Shown here: one piece after another, positions 14,168 through 21,197 of the stretch | Numbering within the stretch: position 1 is the first letter of the stretch | Layout: every line of letters starts with the position of its first letter | Origin: a virus | IMG/VR virus record: IMGVR_UViG_3300034122_001692 | Location: 1 to 46,210 of that record | Strand: one strand, 5' to 3' | Length of the DNA stretch: 46,210 bases | The notes under the pieces: generated by a model | What the model was told of the DNA's origin: nothing | The model's input: only the letters and a program-made list of their open reading frames with translations | Database searches by the model: none | Translations under genes and position numbers: made by a program

Positions 14168-14509
14168 TTAAGGGTTTTGGTGAAGTTCTGGAAATATAAA
14201 TACTGTGCCTGGGTCGTACCATTCGGCATGCCACCCATGTTTGGATAGCAGTTTCATAAACGACCTAAGGGTTCCTCCGTGGTAATTCTTGGATGAATCG
14301 TTGTAGTACGCAAATGCGGTTCTGCCTTTGTAGGTGTATCCGCATTCTCCACATAGCCAAATGCCGTTCTTCCACGCCTCAGTTATGTCTTTGCCCCAAA
14401 AGTCCTCCGTGGTACGGATTAGGGGTTTGTGCCGGTCATTTGGGTCTTCGGTTTGCAGGGATTCGGCCAATATGGCCATCATCGCTTCTCTTGTTTTGTT
14501 TAGGCTCAT
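14168..14509 (-). CDS. Uncharacterised 113-residue protein
   Basis: 113 residues. A CGECGY pair of cysteines sits in the middle (WLCGECGYTYKGRTAFAYYN); the C-terminus is beta-like. Possibly a small metal-binding domain. Start preceded by the ACCCTTTATCCCTAAAGCC leader. No family recognised. Confidence 0.6.
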   Translation of the reverse strand: MSLNKTREAMMAILAESLQTEDPNDRHKPLIRTTEDFWGKDITEAWKNGIWLCGECGYTYKGRTAFAYYNDSSKNYHGGTLRSFMKLLSKHGWHAEWYDPGTVFIFPELHQNP

Positions 14510-14513
14510 GGCT

Positions 14514-14621
14514 TTAGGGATAAAGGGTTGTAAGGAATAGGAATGCTCGCGTTAATGCATACAGACCAAGGATGCCGAGTGCGGCAACAAACAAGGTCTT
14601 TAGGATTTCTCTACTTGGCAT
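14514..14621 (-). CDS. 35-residue single-helix membrane protein
   Basis: Short frame from ATG 14621: MPSREILKTLFVAALGILGL followed by YALTRAFLFLTTLYP. One membrane helix. The start lies inside the last codons of the upstream gene (22-bp overlap) and the stop is 4 bp before the next start. Placement in a compact operon supports it; function unknown. Confidence 0.5.
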   Translation of the reverse strand: MPSREILKTLFVAALGILGLYALTRAFLFLTTLYP

Positions 14622-14872
14622 CTCTTTTCGGTTTTTAGTATTGAGTTGAGTTCCTTTTTGATTCGCCTTGCATCATCGCCTCGCCAAGTTTGTGCATTGC
14701 TCAAGAAATACAGGACAATAGAGTCTCCGGAGTCAAGGCCGTAGTCGTCATAAACTGAATTCAGACTACGCATTGCATCAATGTATGGCACAGCACCAAA
14801 ATAGGGGTTAGGCCAAGTCCTACGAATTTCTGCGGCTATTTCGTAGAGGGGTCTTTGGGATTGATTTGACAT
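14600..14872 (-). CDS. Conserved phage protein (YEIAxEI/YFLSNA type)
   Basis: 90 residues. The order PLYEIAAEIRRTWPNPYFGA, then VPYIDAMRSL, then VLYFLSNAQTWRGDDARRIK is a recurrent pattern of an uncharacterised small protein found in many phages and mobile elements. All-helical. A 20-bp near-palindrome lies about 24 nt upstream. Function unknown. Confidence 0.7.
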   Translation of the reverse strand: MSNQSQRPLYEIAAEIRRTWPNPYFGAVPYIDAMRSLNSVYDDYGLDSGDSIVLYFLSNAQTWRGDDARRIKKELNSILKTEKRCQVEKS

Positions 14873-14896
14873 GGTTTTTGAGTTGGTTTAGTGAAT

Positions 14897-14916
14897 TAGT
14901 ATACTATAGTAGACTT
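14897..14916 (-). promoter_or_regulatory. 20-bp near-palindrome, copy B
   Basis: Plus-strand TAGTATACTATAGTAGACTT, 24 nt upstream of the leftward start at 14872. Confidence 0.6.
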
Positions 14917-14919
14917 TTA

Positions 14920-15177
14920 TCATTGAGAAACACGAATGAATTCTGATGTCTGATTGCTGAAGCGGTGTTTCCTACGCTCCTTCCTTGATGAAACCCATTT
15001 AGGGTCTACCATTGGGATGGCCTCAAACAAGGCCTTTGGCTTTTGCCTCAAGTACTTTGTTTCGCCTCTTTGCAGATAATTTTCTGCAAGCCTTTTATCC
15101 TTTATGCAAGGATGGTCAACTAAATAAAACATATGTGGTTGATTTTGTTTTTGCCTACTTGGTATTGGCATCAGCAT
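14920..15177 (-). CDS. Uncharacterised 85-residue basic protein
   Basis: From ATG 15177 (MLMPIPSRQKQNQPHMFYLV) the product is basic, with VSSRKERRKHRFSNQ near the end. A longer start at 15267 would put the near-palindrome copy C inside the coding sequence; the shorter start leaves that element 10 nt upstream, like copies A and B at their genes. No family recognised. Confidence 0.5.
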   Translation of the reverse strand: MLMPIPSRQKQNQPHMFYLVDHPCIKDKRLAENYLQRGETKYLRQKPKALFEAIPMVDPKWVSSRKERRKHRFSNQTSEFIRVSQ

Positions 15178-15187
15178 TCCAAATGAA

Positions 15188-15207
15188 TAGTATACTATAG
15201 TAGACTT
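15188..15207 (-). promoter_or_regulatory. 20-bp near-palindrome, copy C
   Basis: Plus-strand TAGTATACTATAGTAGACTT, 10 nt upstream of the leftward start at 15177. Confidence 0.6.
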
Positions 15208-15339
15208 TTTTGATAGCATCTCTATGGTGTAGCATTCAATAATACAAAGATAGGCAAGTTTTCCCATTTGACAAATAGCATTTACTGTTCAACGGAACGC
15301 ATCGCATTGGTTCGCCACTCCTTGCGAGATTTATTCAAA

Positions 15340-15359
15340 AAGTATACTATAGTAGACTT
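15340..15359 (-). promoter_or_regulatory. 20-bp near-palindrome, copy D
   Basis: Plus-strand AAGTATACTATAGTAGACTT, the consensus form. It lies in the gene-free stretch 15178-15556, downstream of the terminator at 15525-15546, so it is positioned to restart leftward transcription. Confidence 0.6.
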
Positions 15360-15524
15360 TCCCGGTTTTGTTTTGTTACGCTGCATCGCACCGCATCGCA
15401 TATGATAGTGATAGTGACTTTTTTTCTGTACTCGATCGAGTTTTACGAATGAGTGCCAGGGAACAACAATGTGTTATGAAGGCAATTAGTTCGTATTGTG
15501 TTACGAAAGTATGGGCAAAAAAAA

Positions 15525-15546
15525 ACCCCTTGCTTTCGCAAGGGGT
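15525..15546 (-). terminator. Strong rho-independent terminator, leftward
   Basis: Stem ACCCCTTGC/GCAAGGGGT (525-533 with 538-546, 9 bp) with a 4-nt loop, followed in the leftward transcript by nine T (A run at 15517-15525). It closes the transcript of the single gene 15557-16384 and isolates it from the rest of the left arm. Confidence 0.9.
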
Positions 15547-15556
15547 CTGTAACACA

Positions 15557-16384
15557 TTATGCGTGATTTTTTATGCTTTGTGTTACGAGTTCACGCTGAG
15601 GTTTTGTTAATTTAATGTTACCATAGTCTGTAATCCACTTCTTGGACTTTGTATCCAAGTAATGTGTTACGCCAAATGGCTGATGCCTTTTAGCATCCAA
15701 CAGGATGGTAGGCATAACATTAGTTACATTTTTCAAGAACTCTTGCAGTTCGGTGGGTTCAATGTTATGTAGTTCGGTAACATATCCGCCTTTGTTATGT
15801 TTGGATATTGTTATACCTTGACCTTTGTATAACATATTAAACACAACCTCCTTGGCTTCGTTCTCTTTTGTCTCTTGCTCTTGCTCTAATTGTCTATCGT
15901 GAGACTCCAAAGCATCCGTAACATTAGACGAATTATCGTCGTCTTTTGGTTCGGTTTCTTTATTGTCTTTTGTTTTACCACTACAAAAATCGTTAAAAGT
16001 AGTGGCATCCATAACATATTCCGTAGGTGATTCTGCGTTCAATGTTATAAATTGACCCACTTTTTCGGGGTTATTTTTAACATATTTCCCCATAGTGGCG
16101 AGGCGATAGAAATAGGCTTTGCCCATATTAAATGTAACACTAATTACATCCTCCATCGTAACATCAATCTTTTTCTTCTTTCGTAACTCTTTACACTCCG
16201 CAGAGTTAAAATAGACACGGAAATCGTAACACAATTTGGATAGTTCCACCAATTTTAAGAAACGATTGTGCCTAATGTTACGAAGTTCTGTTAGTAACTT
16301 TTTAACATCAGAAAATTTCACGATGTTACGAACCGAAGGCAAAGCAACAAACAAAGAAACGGCATTCAAAACTGACTTATTCAT
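15557..16384 (-). CDS. 275-residue protein encoded within the TGTTAY array; candidate binder
   Basis: Two-part protein: helical N-terminal region (1-130; e.g. VTFNMGKAYFYRLATMGKYV), an acidic low-complexity linker (137-178, KTKDNKETEPKDDDNSSNVT and Glu/Gln-rich), and a C-terminal domain (180-275) with beta strands and a basic end (LTKPQRELVTQSIKNHA). No family recognised. The coding DNA is filled with TGTTAY/RTAACA words in several codon frames, as is the 1.4-kb region upstream. It is monocistronic (terminator at 15525-15546). A replication, partition or repressor protein binding the array is the natural hypothesis. Confidence 0.7.
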   Translation of the reverse strand: MNKSVLNAVSLFVALPSVRNIVKFSDVKKLLTELRNIRHNRFLKLVELSKLCYDFRVYFNSAECKELRKKKKIDVTMEDVISVTFNMGKAYFYRLATMGKYVKNNPEKVGQFITLNAESPTEYVMDATTFNDFCSGKTKDNKETEPKDDDNSSNVTDALESHDRQLEQEQETKENEAKEVVFNMLYKGQGITISKHNKGGYVTELHNIEPTELQEFLKNVTNVMPTILLDAKRHQPFGVTHYLDTKSKKWITDYGNIKLTKPQRELVTQSIKNHA

Positions 16385-16731
16385 AACAATATATATTTTG
16401 TGTTATGTTTTTGTGCAATGTTATGAGGATTTGCACATATCCGATTTATGCATTGTTATGGGAATGCATACCCACAGTCAATCCGAAAAAAGCATAACAC
16501 AACTTTTTTGTGAGAACATTACTCACATTGTGTTATTTAATTTTTCAATAAGTCAAAGAACGAATCGTCGTAACACATTACGCATCCCTGCGACCTTTAC
16601 TAACGATATACAAATATACAAAAGAAATTTGATATTACAAATAGCCATACAATGCAGTAAAGGGACATTTTGGCTAACAGTTTACCGACACGATGTGAGA
16701 TGTGTTATGGATTACTTGTTTTTGATTGGAA

Positions 16732-16751
16732 AAGTATACTATAGTAGACTT
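16732..16751 (-). promoter_or_regulatory. 20-bp near-palindrome, copy E
   Basis: Plus-strand AAGTATACTATAGTAGACTT. Copies E and F are 56 bp apart and are each followed by GTAGAATGTGTTAYGAAA, so they are a duplicated composite unit of near-palindrome plus TGTTAY word. Confidence 0.6.
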
Positions 16752-16787
16752 TATGTAGAATGTGTTACGAAAATTGCCTATCAGCAA

Positions 16788-16807
16788 AGGTATACTATAG
16801 TAGACTT
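16788..16807 (-). promoter_or_regulatory. 20-bp near-palindrome, copy F
   Basis: Plus-strand AGGTATACTATAGTAGACTT; second member of the E/F duplicated unit in the gene-free region. Confidence 0.6.
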
Positions 16808-17853
16808 TTTGTAGAATGTGTTATGAAATGTAGCAAAACCCTGGATTTGCTATATGCCCACGATAGTGAATTTGTTGTTACAACAATGATTTATTTTTTC
16901 CGTATTACCTACAAGCACTAATAATTGTGTAATATGTTATAGAATAGTGTAGCAATAAAAACCTTTGGTAATTTTTGGGTGTATCGTAACACATTGTTTT
17001 GCATTAGAGTTTTTGGAAGGTGTATCGTTTTGTTATAACAACATAAAATTCAGCCACATACACAAAATCATTTGTTACAAAAATGATGTGTTATGAGTAA
17101 TCCTGTTTTTCCAATAAAAATATGAGATGAAAAATCACAATGTGTTATGAATACACCTGGACTCAGTACAAAGTCGTTTTGTTATAACACAACCATTTGT
17201 AAAACAATATGGATTTGGTAAAAGATGTGTTATGAAAAGATGTGTTACACAATTAGATAAATGATGTGTTACACGGATGAGATAAAACTTGTGTTACAAA
17301 ACAAGACATCCTGTGCAATCATTGGTTTTGTTATAACACAACCACTTACCGAACGAACGATTTTTACTTTTCATAACAATGCTAACCAAAATAATGTGTT
17401 ATAACAATGCGAGTTAGTCATCATTATTTTTGCTCAAAAATAAAAATAGGTTTTATATATTTTTAGTCATTAGAAAAATAATGTGTTGTAACAATGCTAT
17501 GATAAACAATATGTTATAACACAACCACTTTTTGTATCCAATAAATTTATTGTAGCAATTATTCATAACATTGATTACAATTTTATCGTATCATTAGACG
17601 AGCAATAGCATTGTTATATAACACATCATTGTTTTTTTGTCATCATTTTTTTTTGGAATAAAAATCAATCATTGTTATAACATTGCCTAATTGTGCCTGT
17701 TGTTTTAACAAATGATACACTAAATGTAGTAGAGCAAAACTAAATATATTGTTGTAACAACAGATTGACTAATGGATTGTTTATTCAATGTTACGAATAG
17801 GGGGGGACGACTTTCATTTTTGAAACTGAACTAGAAAAATTAGGGGTAAAGCC

Positions 17854-17940
17854 CAAAATTCCATCCATACAATGTTCAAAATTCCATCCATAGGGATCCC
17901 TATTTTGAACAGGGAGTGCTATATCTATATTATTATATAG
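17854..17940. repeat. Direct repeats and nested palindromes before the initiator gene
   Basis: CAAAATTCCATCCATA occurs at 17854-17869 and 17877-17892 (23-bp period). The second copy lies inside an inverted repeat GTTCAAAAT (17874-17882)/ATTTTGAAC (17902-17910) that encloses the perfect palindrome TAGGGATCCCTA (17891-17902). A further small stem CTATAT-TATT-ATATAG spans 17925-17940. Arrangement is typical of origins and operators. Confidence 0.6.
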
Positions 17941-18015
17941 AGGGAAATTAGGGGGGTACCAAAAAAGTGCCCTAGCGATATCAAAAACAGCGTTTTTTAT
18001 TGACATATAATTCAC

Positions 18016-18060
18016 AATGTGGCCAAATTCACCAAAAATGTGGCCAAATTCACCACATTT
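18016..18060 (+). repeat. Iteron-like direct repeats upstream of RepL-like gene
   Basis: Two exact 19-bp copies of AATGTGGCCAAATTCACCA at 18016-18034 and 18037-18055, with a 21-bp period (two helical turns). The second copy overlaps an inverted pair AAATGTGG (18036-18043)/CCACATTT (18053-18060). They end 40 bp before the initiator start, as iterons or an autoregulatory operator would. Confidence 0.7.
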
Positions 18061-18099
18061 GTAAGAACATTTGGGGTAAAAAAGGGTTACTTTTACGAT

Positions 18100-18552
18100 A
18101 TGGCAAAGTTTTTAAGGAAGAGGCAGCTTGTGGATACTCAAACGGGGGAGGAATTCCTTTCGGATGAGCGTATTAGTGTTTTAGGGAGGTCTGCATGGGA
18201 CAGGGCGAGGTTTGTAAAGATGTTTATTCCCGGGTTGGAGGCTTTGGTTAGGCTAAAGCCATCGGAGATCGCCTTGGCTATGTACGTTATGACCAGGCTG
18301 AAGAGTGGTTCCAGGGTGGTTCAGGTGGAGTTTCAGGGGTATTGTGAGTGGGTGGAGCCTATTGTGGGGAAGAAGCCTGATCGATCTTCGTACCACAAGG
18401 CGGTTAAGGGGTTGGTTGGCGAGGGCTGGATGGCGAAGTCCGGGAAGGAGTGGTTGATTAACCACAACATGGCTTTTGTTGGCGATAGGGGGAGGCATTT
18501 GGTTTCAAGCACGGTCTCTTTGGTGCGTTCAAACGAAACTATTGAGCCCTAG
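18100..18552 (+). CDS. RepL-like replication initiator
   Basis: 150 residues from ATG 18100 (MAKFLRKRQLVDTQTGEEFL). The TGEE start region, the helical core FVKMFIPGLEALVRLKPSEI, a winged-helix-like segment (SSYHKAVKGLVGEGWMAKSG) and the end EWLINHNMAFVGDRGRH follow the pattern of RepL-type plasmid initiators (...YxINP...xKG). A frame-open start at 18019 would translate the direct repeats and is rejected. First gene of the rightward arm; probably binds the repeats just upstream and recruits host replication proteins. Confidence 0.6.
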   Translation: MAKFLRKRQLVDTQTGEEFLSDERISVLGRSAWDRARFVKMFIPGLEALVRLKPSEIALAMYVMTRLKSGSRVVQVEFQGYCEWVEPIVGKKPDRSSYHKAVKGLVGEGWMAKSGKEWLINHNMAFVGDRGRHLVSSTVSLVRSNETIEP

Positions 18553-18567
18553 GGCGGTTATAGGGGC

Positions 18568-18807
18568 ATGAACATGAACATCGTTATGTCGTATCCGGGT
18601 ATCATCGTGGAGATGATGGAGGATTACTACGAGTCCGGGAAGGATTTTGAGGAAATAAAGTACGATCATGCAAGGTATTTTATAGAGAAAAACTATTATC
18701 TTTACAGAGACCTTGTGTCAAAGGACTTGGCTTTTTATGAAAAAGCCTTTAACTTGATGACTACAAGGGGGGACTACAAAGACAAAATACTTACCAATGA
18801 AAGATGA
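18568..18807 (+). CDS. Uncharacterised 79-residue protein
   Basis: 79 residues (MNMNIVMSYPGIIVEMMEDY...), acidic and aromatic, probably all-helical. Overlaps the next gene by 11 bp. No recognised family. Confidence 0.6.
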   Translation: MNMNIVMSYPGIIVEMMEDYYESGKDFEEIKYDHARYFIEKNYYLYRDLVSKDLAFYEKAFNLMTTRGDYKDKILTNER

Positions 18808-19153
18808 ATCAATAGAGGGAAGAGTTTTAGAGCCATACGGTTTTGAATATGTAAATTCGTCCTGGATGAGCGACGAAGCGGATGGCCCGGGGTATTGGCG
18901 GAGTGCTACGCACAAAGTCATAAAGCACGAAGACGACCGGTACACGATCTTTCAATTTGGCGAAATCAGCGATTACGACGAAAAGAACAAGATTTTCACG
19001 GTGTCGCACTTTGATGAGTTGGGTTTTGTGTGCTTTTTTGGGATGATTGATTGGGAGGACGAGGAGTTTTGCGACAAGTTGCTCACAATGGTTGGGGCGA
19101 TCATAGAGATTGATCACGACTTGGATGACGTCTTTGGGGAAGACGAGGAGTGA
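18797..19153 (+). CDS. Uncharacterised 118-residue acidic protein
   Basis: 118 residues, very acidic C-terminus (IEIDHDLDDVFGEDEE), otherwise beta-like with aromatic residues (SHFDELGFVCFFGMIDWEDE). No family recognised. Position between initiator and virion genes gives no strong clue. Confidence 0.65.
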   Translation: MKDESIEGRVLEPYGFEYVNSSWMSDEADGPGYWRSATHKVIKHEDDRYTIFQFGEISDYDEKNKIFTVSHFDELGFVCFFGMIDWEDEEFCDKLLTMVGAIIEIDHDLDDVFGEDEE

Positions 19154-19199
19154 ACAAAGCACAAAGCCGTATTGTTAATGATGCAGAACTAACAAAATT

Positions 19200-19913
19200 A
19201 TGGCAAGTGCAATTCGCTTTACCGAGGTAATTAACAGCAATGGGAATGTTCCAACAGGAACTCCGGTTTCCCTTCGTGAGACGGCTATTTCCTCTGACGA
19301 CTTTAAGTGGGCTTACTCCGGGGGAGGTAACAACCGGTACGTAGAGTTCTACGATGCGCAGATTGGTGCCAATCGGGTAGCGACCATCACCACGGCATCT
19401 TATACGGCCCTTACGAGCGTTTCGGGTACACTCACCCAGGTAACAAGTACCGTCAGCGGTATTGGTAAATACGACGCTCCTGTCACGGGTGTTTCTACAG
19501 CCACAGGGTCTTTCATCGTCAACTTGGAGCACATCGCCATTGCCTACTTAACGGCAGCGGGTTCTTCCAATGTTCAGTATGTATTCAAGAACAAGTGCTT
19601 TGAGTTTGCCATTAACAGGACTCCGGCTCAACTTCGTACTGCCGCAATAACGAATAATGCAGTCAAGCTGATGTCCTTGGAGTTCCCACTTCTCTTTATG
19701 AGCAACAACCGGGTATTGAATGCGTCCACATCCGGTGCATCTGGTTGCATTTTTGCTTTCTCAAAGCTGAAATCCGCAGGGGTTATTGCAGACGACCGTC
19801 GTTTTATTGACGCAGGAGTTACAGGCGTTGTCAGCGAGATTTATCTTGACACCCCAGATAGTTTAGTTTTGGCTACCACAACTCCTCTTACAACCATTAT
19901 TCCCGGATTCTAA
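19200..19913 (+). CDS. Virion-like protein upstream of packaging genes (1)
   Basis: 237 residues, Ser/Thr/Gly/Ala-rich and beta-rich (VATITTASYTALTSVSGTLT), no membrane helix after the N-terminus. Such composition is typical of capsid decoration or head-fibre proteins. Stop and next start overlap as TAATG, and the neighbour 19913-20677 has a similar style, so the two may act together. No homology recognised. Confidence 0.6.
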   Translation: MASAIRFTEVINSNGNVPTGTPVSLRETAISSDDFKWAYSGGGNNRYVEFYDAQIGANRVATITTASYTALTSVSGTLTQVTSTVSGIGKYDAPVTGVSTATGSFIVNLEHIAIAYLTAAGSSNVQYVFKNKCFEFAINRTPAQLRTAAITNNAVKLMSLEFPLLFMSNNRVLNASTSGASGCIFAFSKLKSAGVIADDRRFIDAGVTGVVSEIYLDTPDSLVLATTTPLTTIIPGF

Positions 19914-20677
19914 TGAGTCAACTTTTTAACTTTTCGTTTCAGACACTTGCTGGAGCCCCGGATTCTCCTGGAGCCATCAACAGGAATCAAGTGGTTTATG
20001 CGTATGCCACGCAGTCCACGAAGACTTTGTTGGTGTTCACGAACGGAGATTCAAGGATTGCCGACAACACATTGGCATCAATCAAGTCAATCTTTGGGTT
20101 GACATCTATTGGATCGCCAACAAATGTAAACGGGCAGGTCGTATCCCTTGGCGAGGTTTTCGTAAACCAAGACTACATAACGCAAGTTTTTGACAGAACG
20201 TCTTCTCGCATAGTTGAGATGAATCAACCAGCTAGTTCACCGGTTATTTTTACAACAACGACTTCCCTCGCTGGCGTTGCAGGAAACTCTATTTTTGCGG
20301 AAAAAGGATACAAGGAATGGGTTGGAACAATTGATGTAAACGGAACAAATGCGGCGACTGGAAACACGCTGTACAACACCATGGGCGTTTCACCAACCGT
20401 TACCACTGTTACAGGTGGAACGTTAAATGGCACTTTATCAAATGTATACTGGAAGCTTGGCTTCCCGGGCGTTGTCACATCTGGAAACATAGCTACAAGC
20501 TCTGTTGCGAATATTACGGCTGGAAATCAAAACAGCCTAAACAGTACAACGATTCCTCGTTTGAGTTTAGGAACTTCCGAAGAGACTTCAAGTTTCGTCA
20601 TCGCGACTTGGTCTACAAGCACAGCAAATAGCGTAGTTACGAACAAGTTTTTAGTCTCAATTAAGTTTTTTGCTTAA
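19913..20677 (+). CDS. Virion-like protein upstream of packaging genes (2)
   Basis: 254 residues, Ser/Thr-rich, beta-rich, with VTTVTGGTLNGTLSNVYWKL and a hydrophobic beta end (NKFLVSIKFFA). Probably a virion surface or decoration protein by composition and position. Not a recognised family. Confidence 0.55.
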   Translation: MSQLFNFSFQTLAGAPDSPGAINRNQVVYAYATQSTKTLLVFTNGDSRIADNTLASIKSIFGLTSIGSPTNVNGQVVSLGEVFVNQDYITQVFDRTSSRIVEMNQPASSPVIFTTTTSLAGVAGNSIFAEKGYKEWVGTIDVNGTNAATGNTLYNTMGVSPTVTTVTGGTLNGTLSNVYWKLGFPGVVTSGNIATSSVANITAGNQNSLNSTTIPRLSLGTSEETSSFVIATWSTSTANSVVTNKFLVSIKFFA

Positions 20678-20714
20678 AAGCAGAACTAAGGCAAAAAGCC
20701 TTGGTTAACGTTGT

Positions 20715-21197
20715 ATGCTATTTAAAATAAGTCAAGAGGATGTCTTTGATGACAATCCTCATTTGTCCATACTCACAGAGTTTAAGGGCATAACATCGGA
20801 CGAGTTCAAGTTCGTAGCCTTGTACGCGGATTGGAAGTCCCCCTACAAGAATCTATCCCCCGAGGAGCGTTACCAAAAAGCACTCCTCAACGTGTCTTCA
20901 GTCCGCAAGGACAAGATCGGTAAGTACATTGAAGCATACCACGACATGCAGGGCATTGGTTCGGAGAGAGAGTCCCTGGAGGCTCTGGAGGCAGCCCTGT
21001 CCGAAATACGCAAAAGACTCAAAGGTGCCCAAGGCTTAGAGGCCGACGAGATTAAGAAGCTTTCCGCATCGCTCATTGACCTGACCAAACAACGCAAAGC
21101 CATTGAAATCATGATTAACACGGAGATGAACATGGACATACAGAAGGATTCTTCGGCCGAGGACGAGATGTCCGCCATTGACAGCTTTCACGCATGA
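20715..21197 (+). CDS. Putative small terminase subunit or packaging accessory protein
   Basis: 160 residues ending 4 bp inside the TerL gene. N-terminal part DEFKFVALYADWKSPYKNLS followed by PEERYQKAL; C-terminal long helices (ESLEALEAALSEIRKRLKGA, then LIDLTKQRKAIEIMI) predict an oligomeric coiled coil. Small terminases are usually 150-200 residues, helical and directly upstream of TerL, so position, size and structure fit. No sequence motif proves it. Confidence 0.55.
   Translation: MLFKISQEDVFDDNPHLSILTEFKGITSDEFKFVALYADWKSPYKNLSPEERYQKALLNVSSVRKDKIGKYIEAYHDMQGIGSERESLEALEAALSEIRKRLKGAQGLEADEIKKLSASLIDLTKQRKAIEIMINTEMNMDIQKDSSAEDEMSAIDSFHA

Larger units (their letters stand above)
15374..17793. 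repeat. TGTTAY/RTAACA array with TGTTATAACA palindromes
   Basis: By eye, about 55 TGTTA or TAACA words occur between 15374 and 17793: a few in 15374-15554, about 20 inside the coding sequence 15557-16384, and about 30 sites in the gene-free 16385-17793. In the distal part they fuse into palindromes: TGTTATAACA at 17031, 17180, 17329, 17397, 17512, 17673; variants TGTTGTAACA at 17484 and 17750, TGTTATATAACA at 17612, TGTTTTAACA at 17701. Three are followed by CAACCAYTT. Most isolated words are TGTGTTAYGAA or TTTGTTACAA. No convincing gene exists in 16385-18099. Likely a binding array for an origin, repressor or partition protein. Confidence 0.85.

Noticed and set aside
15368-15610. 80-codon rightward frame across the terminator
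   Set aside because: Crosses the strong leftward terminator and repeat sites and has no supporting leader or neighbour.
13574-16807. T7-type phage promoters
   Set aside because: Only the central ACTATAG is shared and no single-subunit RNA polymerase gene is visible; kept as unassigned regulatory elements.
16236-16814. 192-codon open frame on the plus strand
   Set aside because: It lies antisense to the 275-residue gene and then in the repeat array; composition follows the TGTTAY repeats and it has no protein-like features.
16385-17793. CRISPR array
   Set aside because: Repeats are short (5-10 bp), irregularly spaced and without constant-length spacers; no cas genes.
17999-18012. Sigma-70 promoter TTGACA...TATAAT
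   Set aside because: The two boxes overlap with no 17-bp spacer, so they cannot act as -35 and -10 elements.
17791-18015. 74-codon leftward frame next to the initiator
   Set aside because: Contains the direct repeats and palindromes of the origin-like region; more likely non-coding.
18019-18552. Longer start for the RepL-like gene
   Set aside because: It would translate the iteron-like repeats (KFTKNVAKFTTF); ATG 18100 gives a family-like N-terminus.
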